Positions 10,039 through 19,031 of a DNA stretch of 64,000 nt are shown one piece after another. Under the pieces are notes generated by a model, which saw nothing but the letters and a program-made list of their open reading frames with translations, was not told the origin of the DNA and did no database searches. Source of the stretch: Hyphomicrobium sp. (GTDB lineage Bacteria > Pseudomonadota > Alphaproteobacteria > Rhizobiales > Hyphomicrobiaceae). Positions within the stretch are counted from its first letter, which is position 1. Every line of letters starts with the position of its first letter. The translations under genes were made by a program, and so were the position numbers. The stretch lies in NCBI GenBank assembly GCA_002928735.1, contig PERL01000007.1, forward strand, positions 1 through 64,000. The letters run 5' to 3'.

Positions 10039-10140
10039 ACGGCCGCAGGGGCCCACCCATATCCGTCGACTGAGCCACGCGAGTGGTGCCAGTCCGGGAT
10101 GGGTAAGCCGGTGCGGCCGTCACGGCGTTCACAAGACGCC
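10039..10140 (+). promoter_or_regulatory. Structured RNA element between rplO and secY
   Basis: The gap can fold into a nested structure. An outer stem pairs 10039-10047 with 10112-10120 (nine perfect pairs). An inner stem pairs ACCC at 10055-10058 with GGGT at 10101-10104 and ATCC at 10061-10064 with GGAT at 10097-10100. A terminal arm pairs GACTG at 10068-10072 with CAGTC at 10090-10094 and CCAC at 10075-10078 with GTGG at 10083-10086, closing on a GCGA tetraloop. A second hairpin, GGCGT/ACGCC, lies at 10124-10140. The secY ribosome-binding site follows at about 10160. I do not recognise it as a known family. A cis-regulatory leader for secY or an autogenous protein-binding site is inferred. 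Confidence 0.5.
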
Positions 10141-10171
10141 GCCCGGCTGACGATGGTCAGGAGAGAGCACG

Positions 10172-11542
10172 ATGGTTTCCGCTGCCGAGCAGCTTGCCTC
10201 GAACATGAACTTCGGTGCCTTCGCGAAAGCGCAGGACCTGAAGCAGCGCCTGTGGTTTACCCTTGGCGCGCTCCTGGTCTATCGTCTGGGCACGTTCATC
10301 CCGCTGCCGGGCATCAATGCAGCCGCATTCGCCGAAGCCTTCAAAGCCCAGTCTTCGGGCATCCTCGGCATGTTCAACATGTTCGCGGGCGGCGCCGTCG
10401 AGCGCCTCGCGATTTTCGCGTTGAACATCATGCCGTACATCTCGGCGTCGATCATTATCCAGATCATGACGTCGGTTTCGCCCAAGCTCGAAGCCCTCAA
10501 GAAAGAGGGTGAAAGCGGCCGCAAGCAGATCAACCAGTACACGCGCTACCTGACCGTTGTTCTGGCGACGCTGCAGGCTTACGGCATCGCGATCGGCTTG
10601 GAAGGCTCGTCCTCGGGCGCCGCCGGCTCCATCGTCACCGATCCGGGCTGGTTCTTCCGCTTCTCGACCGTGATCACGCTCGTCGGCGGCACCATGTTCC
10701 TGATGTGGCTGGGTGAGCAGATCACGCAGCGCGGCGTTGGCAACGGTATCTCGCTCATCATCTTCGCAGGCATCGTCGCAGGTCTTCCCGCGGCCGTCGC
10801 CGGTCTCTTCGAACTGGCCCGCGCCGGTTCGATTTCGACGCCGCTCCTGTTCGCCCTCATCATCATGATGCTGGCCGTCGTCGCCGCTGTCGTCTTCATC
10901 GAACGCGCGCAGCGCCGCCTACTGATCCAGTATCCCAAGCGCCAGGTTGGCGCGAAGATGGCCCAGGGCGAGTCGTCCCATTTGCCGCTGAAACTGAACT
11001 CCGCCGGCGTCATTCCGCCGATCTTCGCCTCCTCGCTCCTCCTTCTGCCGATCACGGCCGCCCAGTTCATGGGATCCGGCGGCGGCCAGGGCACCGAATG
11101 GCTCAACTCGATCGTCGCGTCCCTCGGCATGGGCCAGCCCCTGCACATGCTGCTGACGGCGGCGCTCATCATCTTCTTTGCGTTTTTCTACACCGCGCTG
11201 GTCTTCAATCCGAAGGAGACGGCGGACAACCTGCGCAAATACGGCGGCTTCCTGCCCGGTATTCGCCCCGGCGAGAAAACGGCCGAATACATCGACTACG
11301 TCTTGACCCGCATCACCTTCGTCGGCGCTCTCTATCTTGCCGCCGTCTGCGTGCTGCCCGAATTCCTCGTCTCCTACGCCGCCCTGCCGTTCTACTTCGG
11401 CGGTACGTCGCTCCTGATCGCCGTCTCTGTCACCATGGATACGGTGGCCCAAATCCAAAGCCATTTGCTCGCGCATCAGTACGAGGGCCTCATCAAGAAG
11501 GCTAAGCTGCGCGGCGCGACGAACAATAGGGGTCGCCGGTGA
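10172..11542 (+). CDS. secY: Protein translocase subunit SecY
   Basis: SecY is the channel of the Sec translocon in the inner membrane, working with SecE, SecG and SecA. The 456-residue product has about ten hydrophobic segments. Signatures include [12 protein letters not shown] in the first membrane region, [17 protein letters not shown], the [17 protein letters not shown] loop and the [13 protein letters not shown] cytosolic region. ATG 10172 follows CAGGAGAG. The TGA stop overlaps the adk start codon, suggesting coupling. Confidence 0.98.
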   Translation: MVSAAEQLASNMNFGAFAKAQDLKQRLWFTLGALLVYRLGTFIPLPGINAAAFAEAFKAQSSGILGMFNMFAGGAVERLAIFALNIMPYISASIIIQIMTSVSPKLEALKKEGESGRKQINQYTRYLTVVLATLQAYGIAIGLEGSSSGAAGSIVTDPGWFFRFSTVITLVGGTMFLMWLGEQITQRGVGNGISLIIFAGIVAGLPAAVAGLFELARAGSISTPLLFALIIMMLAVVAAVVFIERAQRRLLIQYPKRQVGAKMAQGESSHLPLKLNSAGVIPPIFASSLLLLPITAAQFMGSGGGQGTEWLNSIVASLGMGQPLHMLLTAALIIFFAFFYTALVFNPKETADNLRKYGGFLPGIRPGEKTAEYIDYVLTRITFVGALYLAAVCVLPEFLVSYAALPFYFGGTSLLIAVSVTMDTVAQIQSHLLAHQYEGLIKKAKLRGATNNRGRR

Positions 11543-12132
11543 ACTTGATCCTTCTGGGACCGCCCGGCGCGGGCAAGGGCACGCAAGCCCAGGTGCTTGC
11601 CGACAAGCACGGCCTCGTGCAGCTCTCCACGGGCGACATGCTGCGCGCTGCCGTGAAAGCTGGCAGCGAGATCGGCAAGAAAGCCGAAGCGGTCATGAAG
11701 TCCGGCGGTCTCGTCTCCGACGAAATCGTCATTGGCATCATCGCTGACCGCATCGATCAGCCCGATTGCGCCAAGGGCTTTATTCTCGACGGGTTCCCCC
11801 GCACCCTGAAACAGGCCGATGCTTTGGGCGCTCTGTTGGACTCGAAGGGCAAATCCCTCGATGCCGTCATCGAAATCAAAGTCGACGACACAATTCTAGT
11901 GTCGCGCATCGAAACCCGCGCCCGCGAAACACTGGCCGCCGGCGGGACCGTGCGTGCCGACGACAATGCCGAAGCGCTAAAGACGCGTCTCATGGCCTAC
12001 TACCGCGAGACCGCGCCGCTCATCGGCTACTACTACGCGAACCGGACACTTCAGACGGTCGACGGCATGGCCCCGATCAATGAGGTATCCGCGCAGATCG
12101 AAGCCATCCTGAAAGGGGTGGCAAAGGCGTGA
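11539..12132 (+). CDS. adk: Adenylate kinase, short-lid type
   Basis: The enzyme interconverts AMP plus ATP with two ADP in the cytoplasm. The 197-residue protein starts at GTG 11539, overlapping secY by four bases, and carries the P-loop GPPGAGKGT at residues 7-15, the [12 protein letters not shown]-site motif and DGFPRT. It is shorter than the 214-residue long-lid enzymes, and the lid region (around [16 protein letters not shown]) has no zinc cysteines. Its place between secY and rpsM is typical of Alphaproteobacteria. Confidence 0.97.
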   Translation: MNLILLGPPGAGKGTQAQVLADKHGLVQLSTGDMLRAAVKAGSEIGKKAEAVMKSGGLVSDEIVIGIIADRIDQPDCAKGFILDGFPRTLKQADALGALLDSKGKSLDAVIEIKVDDTILVSRIETRARETLAAGGTVRADDNAEALKTRLMAYYRETAPLIGYYYANRTLQTVDGMAPINEVSAQIEAILKGVAKA

Positions 12133-12194
12133 CGCAGCGGTGCAACGGCGGTTAATGCCCCGTCCAAACCGGTGTGACACGTTTGTTTGAAAGG

Positions 12195-12223
12195 TTGACT
12201 GAGGAGTAGTGCCGAGCTACAAC
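12195..12223 (+). promoter_or_regulatory. Candidate housekeeping promoter for the rpsM-rplQ group
   Basis: TTGACT at 12195-12200 is followed after 15 bases by GCTACAAC at 12216-12223. The latter matches the GCTANAWC -10 element of the Caulobacter-type housekeeping sigma factor, and the -35 matches TTGAC. It lies in the 244-base gap between adk and rpsM, about 150 bases before the rpsM start, so it would give the alpha-operon genes their own transcript with a long leader. Assigned by eye; no expression evidence. Confidence 0.5.
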
Positions 12224-12376
12224 ACCGCGCTTTCATGACGCAGGGTTGATGGAATTGGCCGGGCGAAGGTTCCCTCGCAAGGCTGGTTCTGTTTCGTTTT
12301 AGCTGGCAATAACAACGGCTTGGCATTTCCGAACGGGAAGCCCGGCTACACGGACTAGAAAGCCCAGGAGAAGATC

Positions 12377-12748
12377 GTGGCTCGTATCGCAGGTGTGAAC
12401 ATCCCGACCCAGAAGCGCGTCGTCATCGCGCTCCAGTACATTCACGGGATCGGCCCGAAATTCGCTGAGAAAATCTGCTCAGCCGTTGGCATCCCTGCCG
12501 AGCGCCGCGTTAGTCAGTTGACCGACGCCGAAGTGCTCCAGATCCGCGAAACCATCGACCGCGATTACATCGTCGAAGGCGACCTGCGCCGCGAAGTCTC
12601 GCAGAACATCAAGCGCCTGATGGATCTGGGCTGCTATCGTGGTCTGCGTCACCGCAAGGGCCTCCCCGTTCGCGGCCAGCGCACGCACACGAACGCCCGC
12701 ACCCGCAAGGGTCCGGCCAAGCCCATCGCCGGCAAGAAGAAGGCCTAA
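12377..12748 (+). CDS. rpsM: 30S ribosomal protein S13
   Basis: S13 bridges the 30S head to the 50S. The 123-residue product begins at GTG 12377 behind CAGGAGAAG and shows [15 protein letters not shown], the helix-hairpin-helix [14 protein letters not shown] and the tRNA-contacting [17 protein letters not shown] tail. No rpmJ (L36) gene lies between adk and rpsM. Confidence 0.97.
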   Translation: MARIAGVNIPTQKRVVIALQYIHGIGPKFAEKICSAVGIPAERRVSQLTDAEVLQIRETIDRDYIVEGDLRREVSQNIKRLMDLGCYRGLRHRKGLPVRGQRTHTNARTRKGPAKPIAGKKKA

Positions 12749-12855
12749 GAAATTCGCGACCGGACATTCGCCCGCAGCCATGCTCGGGCCGGTGGCCGGT
12801 CGCAGTCATGCATGAATAGATAGGCCCCGATCGGGTGCCGAGGAGTTGAGAGACG

Positions 12856-13254
12856 ATGGCTAAGGAACAAGCCGGACGCGCGAAGGTGCGCCGCCGCGAA
12901 AAGAAGAACATCACGTCGGGCGTCGCGCACGTCAACGCGTCGTTCAACAACACCATGATCACCATCACCGACGCGCAGGGCAACACGCTCGCCTGGTCGT
13001 CGTCGGGCACGATGGGCTTCAAGGGCTCGCGCAAGTCGACGCCGTTCGCCGCTCAGATGGCCGCCGAAGATGCCGGCAAGAAGGCCCAGGAGCATGGCGT
13101 GAAGGTGCTCGAAGTCGAAGTCTGCGGTCCCGGCTCCGGCCGTGAAAGCGCGCTGCGTGCTCTCCAGGCCGTCGGTTTCCAGATCACGTCGATCCGCGAC
13201 GTCACGCCAATTCCGCATAACGGTTGCCGTCCGCGCAAGCGTCGCCGCGTTTAA
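12856..13254 (+). CDS. rpsK: 30S ribosomal protein S11
   Basis: S11 forms part of the 30S platform near the E site. The 132-residue protein has [38 protein letters not shown] and the ending [19 protein letters not shown] 12856 follows GAGGAGTTGAGAG. In E. coli rpsD follows, but here the next gene is rpoA. Confidence 0.97.
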   Translation: MAKEQAGRAKVRRREKKNITSGVAHVNASFNNTMITITDAQGNTLAWSSSGTMGFKGSRKSTPFAAQMAAEDAGKKAQEHGVKVLEVEVCGPGSGRESALRALQAVGFQITSIRDVTPIPHNGCRPRKRRRV

Positions 13255-13265
13255 TCGAATTTTCC

Positions 13266-13297
13266 CGGACGCGCGGGGTCCCTGCCCTTCGCGTCCG
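13266..13297 (+). repeat. Inverted repeat in the rpsK-rpoA gap
   Basis: CGGACGCG at 13266-13273 pairs perfectly with CGCGTCCG at 13290-13297 around a 16-base loop. A second pair, CCGGCC near 13311 with GGCCGG near 13338, follows. There is no T-run, so it is not an intrinsic terminator. The 165-base gap takes the position where rpsD sits in enterobacteria and holds no gene that I can see. A leader structure for rpoA is possible but unproven. Confidence 0.4.
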
Positions 13298-13419
13298 TAT
13301 TGTGCATTCCGGCCGGCCGCACAAATGCCCCCTGATGCGGGCCGGATCGATAGACCCCTGGGTACATATGCTCGCGCCTTTGGGCGGGCGCGCGCTTGAA
13401 ACCTGAGAGAGGCCACCAC

Positions 13420-14448
13420 GTGACCAGCAACGTTCTGCAGAAGAATTGGCAAGACCTCATCAAGCCGACCAAGCTTGAGATCATCCCGGGCCGCGACCGC
13501 ACGCGCCTGGCCACCGTAATCGCCGAACCGCTCGAGCGCGGCTTTGGCATGACACTCGGCAACGCGCTTCGCCGCGTGCTGCTGTCATCGCTCCAGGGCG
13601 CGGCCATCAAGACGGTTCAGATCGACGGCGTGCTGCATGAGTTCTCCTCGATTGCCGGCGTCCGCGAAGACGTGACCGACATCATCCTGAACATCAAGGA
13701 AATCGCGCTGCGCCTCCACTCGGACGGCGTCAAGCGCATGGTCTTGAAGAAGGAAGGCGCAGGCCCCGTGAAGGCCGGCGATATCGAAGTCTCCTCCGAT
13801 GTCGAAATCCTGAACCCTGAGCACGTGATCTGCCACCTCGACCAGGGTGCATCCGTGCGCATGGAATTCACCACCGACATGGGCAAGGGCTACGTCCCCG
13901 CCGACCGTAACCGTCCGGACGATGCCCCCATCGGCCTCATCGCCGTCGACAGCATCTACACACCCGTCAAGAAGGTCTCCTACAAGGTCGAGAACACCCG
14001 CGAAGGCCAGATCCTCGACTATGACAAGCTGACCATGACGGTCGAGACCGACGGTTCGGTGCGCGCCGAAGATGCCGTCGCGCTTGCAGCCCGCATCCTC
14101 CAGGATCAGCTCGCCGTCTTCATCAACTTCGAAGAGCCCAAGAAGCCGCAGGAAGAGCAGCGCCATCCGGAGCTGGCTTTCAATGCAGCCCTCCTCAAGA
14201 AGGTCGACGAACTCGAACTGTCGGTCCGCTCGGCGAACTGCTTGAAGAACGACAACATCGTCTACATCGGCGACCTCATCCAGAAGACCGAAGCCGAGAT
14301 GCTGCGCACCCCGAACTTCGGCCGCAAGTCGCTCAACGAGATCAAGGAGGTCCTGGCGTCCATGGGCCTGCACCTCGGCATGGAAGTGCCGAACTGGCCG
14401 CCGGACAACATTGAAGAACTCGCCAAGCGCTTCGAGGACCAATACTAA
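13420..14448 (+). CDS. rpoA: RNA polymerase alpha subunit
   Basis: The alpha subunit forms the dimer scaffold of RNA polymerase and its C-terminal domain contacts UP elements and activators. GTG 13420 is chosen because a GAGAGAGG box precedes it by about seven bases and the protein then begins [20 protein letters not shown], near the family start. An in-frame TTG at 13396 would add eight residues. The 342-residue product has the N-terminal domain to about 235 and the C-terminal domain with [14 protein letters not shown] and [17 protein letters not shown]-like motifs at about 265-315. Confidence 0.97.
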   Translation: MTSNVLQKNWQDLIKPTKLEIIPGRDRTRLATVIAEPLERGFGMTLGNALRRVLLSSLQGAAIKTVQIDGVLHEFSSIAGVREDVTDIILNIKEIALRLHSDGVKRMVLKKEGAGPVKAGDIEVSSDVEILNPEHVICHLDQGASVRMEFTTDMGKGYVPADRNRPDDAPIGLIAVDSIYTPVKKVSYKVENTREGQILDYDKLTMTVETDGSVRAEDAVALAARILQDQLAVFINFEEPKKPQEEQRHPELAFNAALLKKVDELELSVRSANCLKNDNIVYIGDLIQKTEAEMLRTPNFGRKSLNEIKEVLASMGLHLGMEVPNWPPDNIEELAKRFEDQY

Positions 14449-14456
14449 GTACTTCC

Positions 14457-14497
14457 GCGCGTTCCGGCCGGCTCCGCGGAGCGGAGTCGGAACGCGC
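14457..14497 (+). repeat. Long hairpin between rpoA and rplQ
   Basis: GCGCGTTCCG at 14457-14466 pairs perfectly with CGGAACGCGC at 14488-14497. Inside it CTCCGC at 14472-14477 pairs with GCGGAG at 14481-14486 around a GGA loop. No T-run follows, so it does not look like a terminator. It begins eight bases after the rpoA stop and 68 bases before rplQ. It may protect or process the rpoA message, or slow polymerase. Confidence 0.5.
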
Positions 14498-14565
14498 AAT
14501 CAATAACGAGGCGAGGCCGTAGAACCTCCCCGTAACAACCGGTAGAGAAAAAGAGAGACAGACCC

Positions 14566-14997
14566 ATGCGTCACGGAAGTTTAGGCCGGCGGTTCAACCG
14601 CGATAGCGCCCATCGCCAAGCCATGTTCTCCAACATGGCAGCAGCCCTTATCAAGCACGAGCAGATCGTCACGACGTTGCCCAAGGCCAAAGATCTGAAG
14701 CGCGTCATCGACAAGTACATCACGCTGGCCAAGCGCGGTGACCTCAACTCGCGCCGTCTCGCCGCCGCACGCCTGCGCGACGAAGACATGGTCAAGAAAT
14801 TGTTCGACGTCCTGGCCCCGCGCTACAAGAACCGCAACGGCGGTTATTCGCGCGTTCTCAAGGCCGGCTTCCGCTACGGAGACAGCGCCCCCCGCGCCGT
14901 CATCGAACTCGTCGACCGCGACGAGAGCGTCAAGGGCGCCGATGACAAGGCCCGCCACGAGGCCGACGTCGCCGCCCGCGAAGCAGCCGGCGTTTAA
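14566..14997 (+). CDS. rplQ: 50S ribosomal protein L17
   Basis: L17 is the last gene of the ribosomal supercluster. The 143-residue product has [25 protein letters not shown]-type N-terminal sequence, the [19 protein letters not shown] segment, and [29 protein letters not shown] short Asp/Ala-rich tail extends beyond the core. A strong intrinsic terminator lies 25 bases downstream. Confidence 0.97.
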   Translation: MRHGSLGRRFNRDSAHRQAMFSNMAAALIKHEQIVTTLPKAKDLKRVIDKYITLAKRGDLNSRRLAAARLRDEDMVKKLFDVLAPRYKNRNGGYSRVLKAGFRYGDSAPRAVIELVDRDESVKGADDKARHEADVAAREAAGV

Positions 14998-15021
14998 GTC
15001 GAGACGTCCATCGTTTGCGAA

Positions 15022-15059
15022 CCGCTCGCCGTCTAGTACGGCGGGCGGTTTTTGCTTTT
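15022..15059 (+). terminator. Intrinsic terminator of the ribosomal cluster
   Basis: CCGCTCGCCGT at 15022-15032 pairs with ACGGCGGGCGG at 15038-15048 (one G-U pair) around a CTAGT loop, followed by TTTTTGCTTTT. It ends the rpsM-rplQ transcript. Confidence 0.9.
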
Positions 15060-15204
15060 CCGCAACCCCGAACGGAGACGTTGGTAGGACGCGACGGGGC
15101 GCCCCCCAGCATTTGACGGCCCACCGCCTTTCTCTTGCGCGGCCGATATCCTATATCGACCATCGGAGTTGCCGTTTCCGAGAGCCGAACACACCGAGGA
15201 TTTG

Positions 15205-16644
15205 ATGCGAAACCGCGCTGCCGCCTGGAGTTTGAGCCTTGCCGGGCTTATCGCCGTACTGTCCCTGTTCGAATTCGCCTCAACCACGCGCACGGAGGCC
15301 CAGAAGGCCGAAAAGCAGGTCCCGGCCTCGCGCGAGATGGTTCAGTATTCCTTCGCGCCCATCGCCCGCAAAGCCTCTCCCGCCGTTGTCAACGTCTATG
15401 TCCGCCGCCGCGTTCAGGCGTTCTCCTCGCCCTTCGCCAACGATCCCTTTTTCCGCCAGTTCTTTGGTGAACGCTTTGGCCGCCCCTCCGAACGGGTCCA
15501 GTCGTCCCTCGGCTCCGGCGTCATCGTTTCGCGCGACGGCACCATCGTCACCAACACCCACGTGATCAAAGGGCGCGGCGAAACCGAAATCCGCGTCGCG
15601 CTGACCGACAAGCGCGAGTTCGACGCCCGCGTTATTTTGCAGGACGACAAAACCGATATCGCGATCCTAAAAATCGAAGGCGGCGACAACCGCTTCCCCA
15701 CCATCGATTTGGAAGACAGCGATACTCTTGAAGTCGGCGACCTCGTGCTCGCCATCGGCAATCCTTTCGGCGTCGGCCAGACGGTCACCTCCGGCATCGT
15801 CTCTGCGTTGGCCCGCACTGAAATCGGAAAGTCCGACAGCCAGGTCTTCATTCAGACGGACGCCGCCATCAATCCCGGAAACTCCGGGGGGGCACTCGTG
15901 GATATGTCCGGCCGCCTCGTGGGCATCAACACGATGATCTTCAGCCAGACCGGCGGCTCGCAGGGCATCGGCTTTGCGATCCCGTCGAACCTTGTCCGCC
16001 TCTACGTCGACAGCGCCGCCAGCGGCCGTAAGGTCGAGCGTCCCTGGCTCGGCGCACTCCTTGAACCCATGACGCGCGATATTGCCGATGCCCTGGGCCT
16101 CGATCGCATCTCCGGCGCCGTCGTCTCGCGTGTTTCCAATCGCGGCCCCGGAGCGACCGCCGGGCTACAGGCAGGCGATGTGATCACACGCGTCGATGGC
16201 TTCGAAGTCTCAGATCCCCGCGCCGTCTATTACCGGCTCACCACGCGCGGCGTCGGCAACACCGCCCGCATCGACCTGCTGCGCAACCGCCGCCCCGTCA
16301 CGATCGATCTCATGCTCGCCGCACCTCCGCAGCCGGGCAAGGACGACGTCCGCAACCTCGCCGGCCAACACCCCTTCGACGGCGCCCGCGTGTCGAATAT
16401 CCTCCCCGGCCTTGCCGATGAGCTTGGCATCGACGAAGGCGACGGCGTCGCCATTGTGTCCCTACGTGCCGGCTCCGTCGCGCAGCGCCTTGGCTTCCAG
16501 CCGGGCGACGTAATCACCGAACTCCAGAAGCAGCGGATCGACACCATCGCCGATCTGGAGCAGTTGCTCACCACCCGTCAGCGCACATGGTACGTTGGCA
16601 TCCGTCGCGACCAGAAAGCCATGATCCTGCAGGTTCCGGGGTGA
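15205..16644 (+). CDS. HtrA/DegP-family periplasmic serine endoprotease
   Basis: A periplasmic quality-control protease. The ATG at 15205 follows CGAGGA and gives 479 residues. Residues 5-27 form an N-terminal hydrophobic segment (signal peptide or anchor). The trypsin-like domain shows His119 (TNTHVI), Asp151 (KTDIAI) and Ser227 (GNSGGA). Two PDZ domains follow at about 285-375 and 395-475. The architecture matches DegP, DegQ or DegS relatives with two PDZ domains; which paralogue it is cannot be told. It stands alone between the ribosomal terminator and rarA. Confidence 0.93.
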   Translation: MRNRAAAWSLSLAGLIAVLSLFEFASTTRTEAQKAEKQVPASREMVQYSFAPIARKASPAVVNVYVRRRVQAFSSPFANDPFFRQFFGERFGRPSERVQSSLGSGVIVSRDGTIVTNTHVIKGRGETEIRVALTDKREFDARVILQDDKTDIAILKIEGGDNRFPTIDLEDSDTLEVGDLVLAIGNPFGVGQTVTSGIVSALARTEIGKSDSQVFIQTDAAINPGNSGGALVDMSGRLVGINTMIFSQTGGSQGIGFAIPSNLVRLYVDSAASGRKVERPWLGALLEPMTRDIADALGLDRISGAVVSRVSNRGPGATAGLQAGDVITRVDGFEVSDPRAVYYRLTTRGVGNTARIDLLRNRRPVTIDLMLAAPPQPGKDDVRNLAGQHPFDGARVSNILPGLADELGIDEGDGVAIVSLRAGSVAQRLGFQPGDVITELQKQRIDTIADLEQLLTTRQRTWYVGIRRDQKAMILQVPG

Positions 16645-16686
16645 GCTGCGGTTTCACAAGGCCTCCGGCCGTCCTATAACCGCTCC

Positions 16687-17997
16687 ATGACCAATCTGTT
16701 CGAAGCCGCCGGTCTGGAGAAAAGCGCCCCCCGTCCGCTCGCCGACCGCCTGCGTCCGCGCACGCTTGCCGAGGTAACAGGCCAAGATCACCTTGTCGGC
16801 ACCGATGGCAAACTGACCCGCCTCCTCAAAGGCGGACGCTTGCCGAGCCTGATCCTGTGGGGCCCGCCAGGCTGCGGCAAAACCACGATCGCACGTCTCC
16901 TCGCCGGCGAAACCAACTTAGCCTTCGAGCAGCTCTCCGCCATCTTTTCCGGAGTGCAGGATCTGCGCAAAGCATTCGACAAAGCCAAGCTCAACCGCGA
17001 GCAGGGCAGGGGAACGCTCCTTTTCATCGATGAGATACACCGCTTCAACCGCTCCCAGCAGGATAGCTTCCTGCCGCACGTCGAAGACGGCACCATCACG
17101 CTCGTTGGCGCAACGACGGAAAACCCCTCCTTCGAACTCAACGCCGCATTGCTCTCCCGCGCGATCGTCCTCACGCTGAACCGCCTCGACGACACCGCGC
17201 TCGATAGCCTTCTCCAGCGCGCCGAAGCCGAAACCGGCCGCGCCCTTCCCCTGGATGACGACGCGCGCATCGGCCTTGTGCAAATGGCCGACGGCGACGG
17301 CCGCGCCGTTCTCAATCTCGCCGAAGATGTCTTCGCCACCGTCCCCGAGGGCACCAAACCGATCAACCGCGAAGACCTCGTCCGCATCGTCCAGCGCCGC
17401 GCACCGATTTACGACAAAGGCCGCGAAGGTCATTACAACCTGATCTCCGCCCTGCATAAGTCCGTGCGCGGCTCCGATCCCGATGCCGCGCTCTATTGGT
17501 TCGCGCGCATGCTGGAAGGGGGAGAGGATCGCCTCTTCCTCGCCCGCCGCCTCGTGCGCATGGCGGTGGAAGATATCGGCCTCGCCGATCCACAAGCCCT
17601 CGTCATCACCAACGCCGCCAAGGACGCCTACGAATTTTTGGGCTCACCTGAAGGCGAACTGGCGTTGAGCCAGGCCGTGATCTATCTCGCCACCGCGCCC
17701 AAATCGAACGCCAACTATGTCGCCTACAAAGCAGCGCTCCGCGCCGCGCGCGACCAAGGCTCCCTCTCCCCGCCCAAAATTATCCTCAACGCGCCGACCA
17801 AGTTCATGGAGGAAGAGGGCTACGGCGACGGTTATCAGTATGACCACGACGCCCCCGATGGGTTCTCCGGTCAAAATTACTTCCCCGACGAAATGAAGCG
17901 CCGCCCCCTTTACTACGATCCCCCCGAGCGCGGCTTCGAGCGCGAAATCAGAAAACGCCTCGACTATTGGGCATCCTTGCGAAAAAAGCGCGGGTAA
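16687..17997 (+). CDS. rarA: Replication-associated recombination protein A (AAA+ ATPase)
   Basis: RarA/MgsA is related to clamp loaders and acts at stalled replication forks. The 436-residue protein has a Walker A motif GPPGCGKTT near residues 59-67, a Walker B/DEIHR box at 115-119, the sensor GATTENPSFELNAALLSR, and the C-terminal helical assembly region with EDIGLADPQAL and the ending motif region FPDEMKRRPLYYDPPERGFE. Length agrees with the family (about 440). It begins 42 bases after the HtrA gene. Confidence 0.95.
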   Translation: MTNLFEAAGLEKSAPRPLADRLRPRTLAEVTGQDHLVGTDGKLTRLLKGGRLPSLILWGPPGCGKTTIARLLAGETNLAFEQLSAIFSGVQDLRKAFDKAKLNREQGRGTLLFIDEIHRFNRSQQDSFLPHVEDGTITLVGATTENPSFELNAALLSRAIVLTLNRLDDTALDSLLQRAEAETGRALPLDDDARIGLVQMADGDGRAVLNLAEDVFATVPEGTKPINREDLVRIVQRRAPIYDKGREGHYNLISALHKSVRGSDPDAALYWFARMLEGGEDRLFLARRLVRMAVEDIGLADPQALVITNAAKDAYEFLGSPEGELALSQAVIYLATAPKSNANYVAYKAALRAARDQGSLSPPKIILNAPTKFMEEEGYGDGYQYDHDAPDGFSGQNYFPDEMKRRPLYYDPPERGFEREIRKRLDYWASLRKKRG

Positions 17998-18139
17998 CAA
18001 GGGTTTTGAGCCGGTGCGGTCCCGGTCAGGCCCTCACGGTCTGGCGCTCCCGGTGGCGGATGCTATAGTCGGCGCCGACGCGGGGGCGGGAACGTGGGCG
18101 CGGGCCGGCTGAAGGCGCGCCGCGGTGGAGTGGGTTGGA

Positions 18140-18685
18140 ATGATTGCATTCAAGGACCTCTGGTACGGCCACCCCATTAATGAGAGCGTGCAGACGCCCT
18201 GCTTGGCGCCGCAGGACCTGACCAACCTGGAAGGCCGCCAGATCAAGAAGGCGTTTCCGGTGTTCTCCAATCAATGCGCCATCCGCATGGGGGTTGCGCT
18301 GCGCCGCGCCGGCGTTCAGCCCGCCCAGATCGGCGGTTGCTCGCACTGCGCGGTACATCCGCGCGAAGAGATGCACTTTATCAACGCCAGCCAGCTCGCC
18401 AACGCGATTGCCCGAGCCAAAATCGAAGGCCTGGGCCCAACAGAAAAATTCACCGGTGCTGATGCCGCCCAGTTCTATCCCAAGATCTTCGGCCGCACCG
18501 GCATCATCTATATCCAGGACTATTGGCACCGCTCAACCGACCAGGGACGCGCCACCGGCGACCACATCGACGTCTGGAACGGCTATCGCTCCAGCGCCAA
18601 GTGGCTGATGGAATGGTTCTCGTGGGTCGGCTATTACTCCAACTACGCTGGCGCCGGCGAAATCTGGTTCTGGGAAGTCAAATGA
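18140..18685 (+). CDS. Tae4-like peptidoglycan amidase, orphan
   Basis: The 181-residue product resembles Tae4, the type VI secretion amidase effectors that cut the D-Glu-mDAP bond of peptidoglycan. Visible hallmarks are FSNQCAIRMGVALRRAG with the presumed catalytic Cys46, GRTGIIYIQDYW, and GDHIDVWNG with His142 and Asp144. I chose ATG 18140 because GGTGGAG precedes it by nine bases; an in-frame GTG at 18125 would add five residues. No signal peptide is seen. No type VI secretion genes lie in the window and no Tai4-like immunity gene follows, only a small membrane protein. A -10-like GCTATAGT lies at 18062. The role could be toxin, acquired housekeeping hydrolase, or a secreted defence factor. 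Confidence 0.82.
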   Translation: MIAFKDLWYGHPINESVQTPCLAPQDLTNLEGRQIKKAFPVFSNQCAIRMGVALRRAGVQPAQIGGCSHCAVHPREEMHFINASQLANAIARAKIEGLGPTEKFTGADAAQFYPKIFGRTGIIYIQDYWHRSTDQGRATGDHIDVWNGYRSSAKWLMEWFSWVGYYSNYAGAGEIWFWEVK

Positions 18686-18728
18686 GAACGGCCTTGCGAA
18701 TGCCGCACCCGCATCACCGGAGGACTGC

Positions 18729-18965
18729 ATGCGCTATCTCGTAGCGATGATTTTCGCGGCGACCTTCGCCGCCGTCACCACCGTCTTCCTGGCCACGCCC
18801 GTCGCCTCCTGGGCCGTCGACCAGATGAAGTTTGAGAACCCCGATCAGGTCGCCGATCTGCATTCCGCGATTTTCCTTGGAATTAATCTCTTCGCCATGC
18901 TGATCGGCTGGACCATCGGCTGGGCGCTGGGCCGCAGTCTGTCCGCCACCCCCGACGACGATTGA
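18729..18965 (+). CDS. Small two-helix membrane protein, unknown
   Basis: A 78-residue protein with two hydrophobic segments, about residues 3-28 and 45-70, and an acidic C-terminal DDD end. ATG 18729 follows CCGGAGGACTGC, a good ribosome-binding site. It lies 43 bases after the Tae4-like gene on the same strand and 66 bases before fluC. I recognise no family. It could be an immunity protein for the amidase by position, but its shape differs from the known secreted Tai4 immunity proteins. Confidence 0.7.
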   Translation: MRYLVAMIFAATFAAVTTVFLATPVASWAVDQMKFENPDQVADLHSAIFLGINLFAMLIGWTIGWALGRSLSATPDDD

Positions 18966-19031
18966 TCCTTTGCGTTAACGGCAGGCCCCGGGCTATATGA
19001 GCGCTGAAAAGCCGGTTTTCTAAAGGGCGCC

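Noticed and set aside
18125-18685. Type VI secretion locus
   Set aside because: Only an amidase-like gene is present; no sheath, spike, baseplate or ATPase gene lies in the window.
18966-19031. Fluoride riboswitch before the fluoride channel gene
   Set aside because: The 66-base gap is short and I cannot find the conserved GGNGAUGG and pseudoknot parts of the crcB motif.
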